From assembly GCA_031270875.1 (NCBI GenBank), contig JAISXC010000076.1, positions 1-5,728 on the forward strand: DNA of 5,728 bases. Reading direction: 5' to 3'. This document shows positions 5,190-5,728 of this stretch, piece by piece (within the stretch, counting starts at the first letter, position 1; every line of letters begins with the position of its first letter). This DNA comes from Desulfovibrio sp. Its GTDB lineage: Bacteria; Desulfobacterota; Desulfovibrionia; Desulfovibrionales; Desulfovibrionaceae. The notes under the pieces were generated by a model that was not told where the DNA came from, searched no databases, and saw nothing but the letters and a program-made list of their open reading frames with translations. A program made the position numbers and the translations under genes.

Positions 5190-5678
5190 TCACTTTTTGC
5201 CTGCATGTTCCCGTACAATCGGGCAATAGAAGTTTGCCTCTATAGCGTTGGATAGTCGTTCCATCGCCCGTGTATTGTTCAGGACAAGGTCGCGCATATC
5301 GCCGGCCATGCGTTGCGTTGACTTCACAAGTTCGACGTTATCCTTGTAGAATTGCGTCACTTCGGCATGTTTTTCACCCAAATCCCGCAATATAGCTACA
5401 GTTTCCGCGCGGTGCCGTTCTTCCAGGGCGGCATTTTCCGCCCGGTTGCGCTCGACGAGGGTAAGCACCAGCTCACGGTCGGCCTTGCCCTCGGCGCGGC
5501 GCGCCTCGTCTTCCCTGCGGTCGTGACGGCGGCGGAGAAAGTCCAGGGCGAACACCGCGATCACCGTCATCAACGGGCCGAGCATGAGCAGGGCAAACAG
5601 GCCGGGCACCCCCAAATCCTCAAGACCTTTGGCCAGGGCGACAAGCCCTGCTATGACATCCGGTGCGGCATCCATCAT
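5190..5678 (-). CDS. Membrane-anchored coiled-coil phage protein (Mu gp25/DUF2730-like architecture)
   Basis: A 162-aa protein with one membrane segment (about 25-47, PGLFALLMLGPLMTVIAVFA), then a basic stretch (RRRHDRR, 49-55), then a long charged helix (about 56-148) likely to form a coiled coil. This layout, and its place just upstream of the terminase genes, match the small membrane/coiled-coil proteins found there in Mu-like phages (DUF2730, Mu gp25), although it is longer than those I know; a holin or spanin-like role cannot be excluded. ATG 5678 is preferred because AAGGA lies five bases upstream. The frame remains open to the window edge, so an earlier start is possible. The first gene downstream follows after six bases. 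Confidence 0.75.
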   Translation of the reverse strand: MMDAAPDVIAGLVALAKGLEDLGVPGLFALLMLGPLMTVIAVFALDFLRRRHDRREDEARRAEGKADRELVLTLVERNRAENAALEERHRAETVAILRDLGEKHAEVTQFYKDNVELVKSTQRMAGDMRDLVLNNTRAMERLSNAIEANFYCPIVREHAGKK

Positions 5679-5728
5679 TCTTTTCCTTTCGGCTTGCGGC
5701 GGTAGCAGGTAATTGTTGATTCCAGGGC
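5675..5728 (-). CDS. Possible C-terminal end of an upstream phage gene
   Basis: One minus-strand frame runs in from the right edge for 17 codons, reading ALESTITCYRRKPKGKE, and stops at TGA overlapping the ATG of the next gene (ATGA arrangement). Such overlaps are usual in packed phage operons, and the basic C-terminus is plausible for a phage protein. Too little is visible to name it, and the other frames are also open, so this is tentative. Confidence 0.4.
   Translation of the reverse strand, partial: ALESTITCYRRKPKGKE

Noticed and set aside
1..5728. tRNA genes, CRISPR arrays, phage attachment sites or IS terminal repeats
   Set aside because: None seen; no regular spaced repeats, no cloverleaf-like segments, and the repeats present are single hairpins or the one interspersed element.

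Overview
The window is a slice of a Mu-like (transposable, tailed) prophage, read almost entirely on the minus strand. The genes follow the Mu head order from the right edge to the left edge: a small membrane/coiled-coil protein (place of Mu gp25/gp26), a small coiled-coil protein, a terminase small subunit with a helix-turn-helix, the terminase large subunit (Mu gp28 type), and the first half of the portal protein (Mu gp29, DUF935 type). The GC-rich coding sequence, strong GGAGG-type ribosome binding sites and the style of the terminase and portal proteins would fit a proteobacterial host, possibly a Desulfovibrio/Bilophila-type sulfate- or sulfite-reducer. That host assignment is an impression, not something the sequence proves.

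Layout, right to left on the minus strand: end of an upstream gene (5728-5675, tentative); membrane/coiled-coil protein (5678-5190); 82-aa coiled-coil protein (5183-4935); terminase small subunit (4925-4335); terminase large subunit (4333-2858); 90-aa unknown (2846-2574); 71-aa unknown (2557-2342). The gaps between these genes are 1 to 16 bases, so this is one tightly packed operon. The portal gene starts only at 788.

Between terminase and portal, which are adjacent in Mu itself, lies a foreign-looking block at about 2341-790. It holds a gene pointing the other way (1461-2273, plus strand) for a secreted or membrane-anchored helical protein. Divergent from it is a 49-aa ribbon-helix-helix-like regulator (1341-1192, minus). 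The two share a 71-base AT-rich stretch plus a 28-bp near-perfect palindrome that overlaps a good promoter for the regulator. Next comes a strong stem-loop, then a Rha-family (phage antirepressor) fragment cut off after about 63 residues and continued by a widespread short intergenic repeat. The block ends in a hairpin that buries the portal ribosome binding site. The whole looks like a moron-type cassette: a self-regulated accessory gene carried within the late operon and expressed independently of it. The function of the membrane protein is unknown; action in the lysogen (for example superinfection exclusion) is a hypothesis only.

No tRNA, rRNA, CRISPR array or insertion sequence was seen. 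No gene-free stretch exceeds 300 bases.
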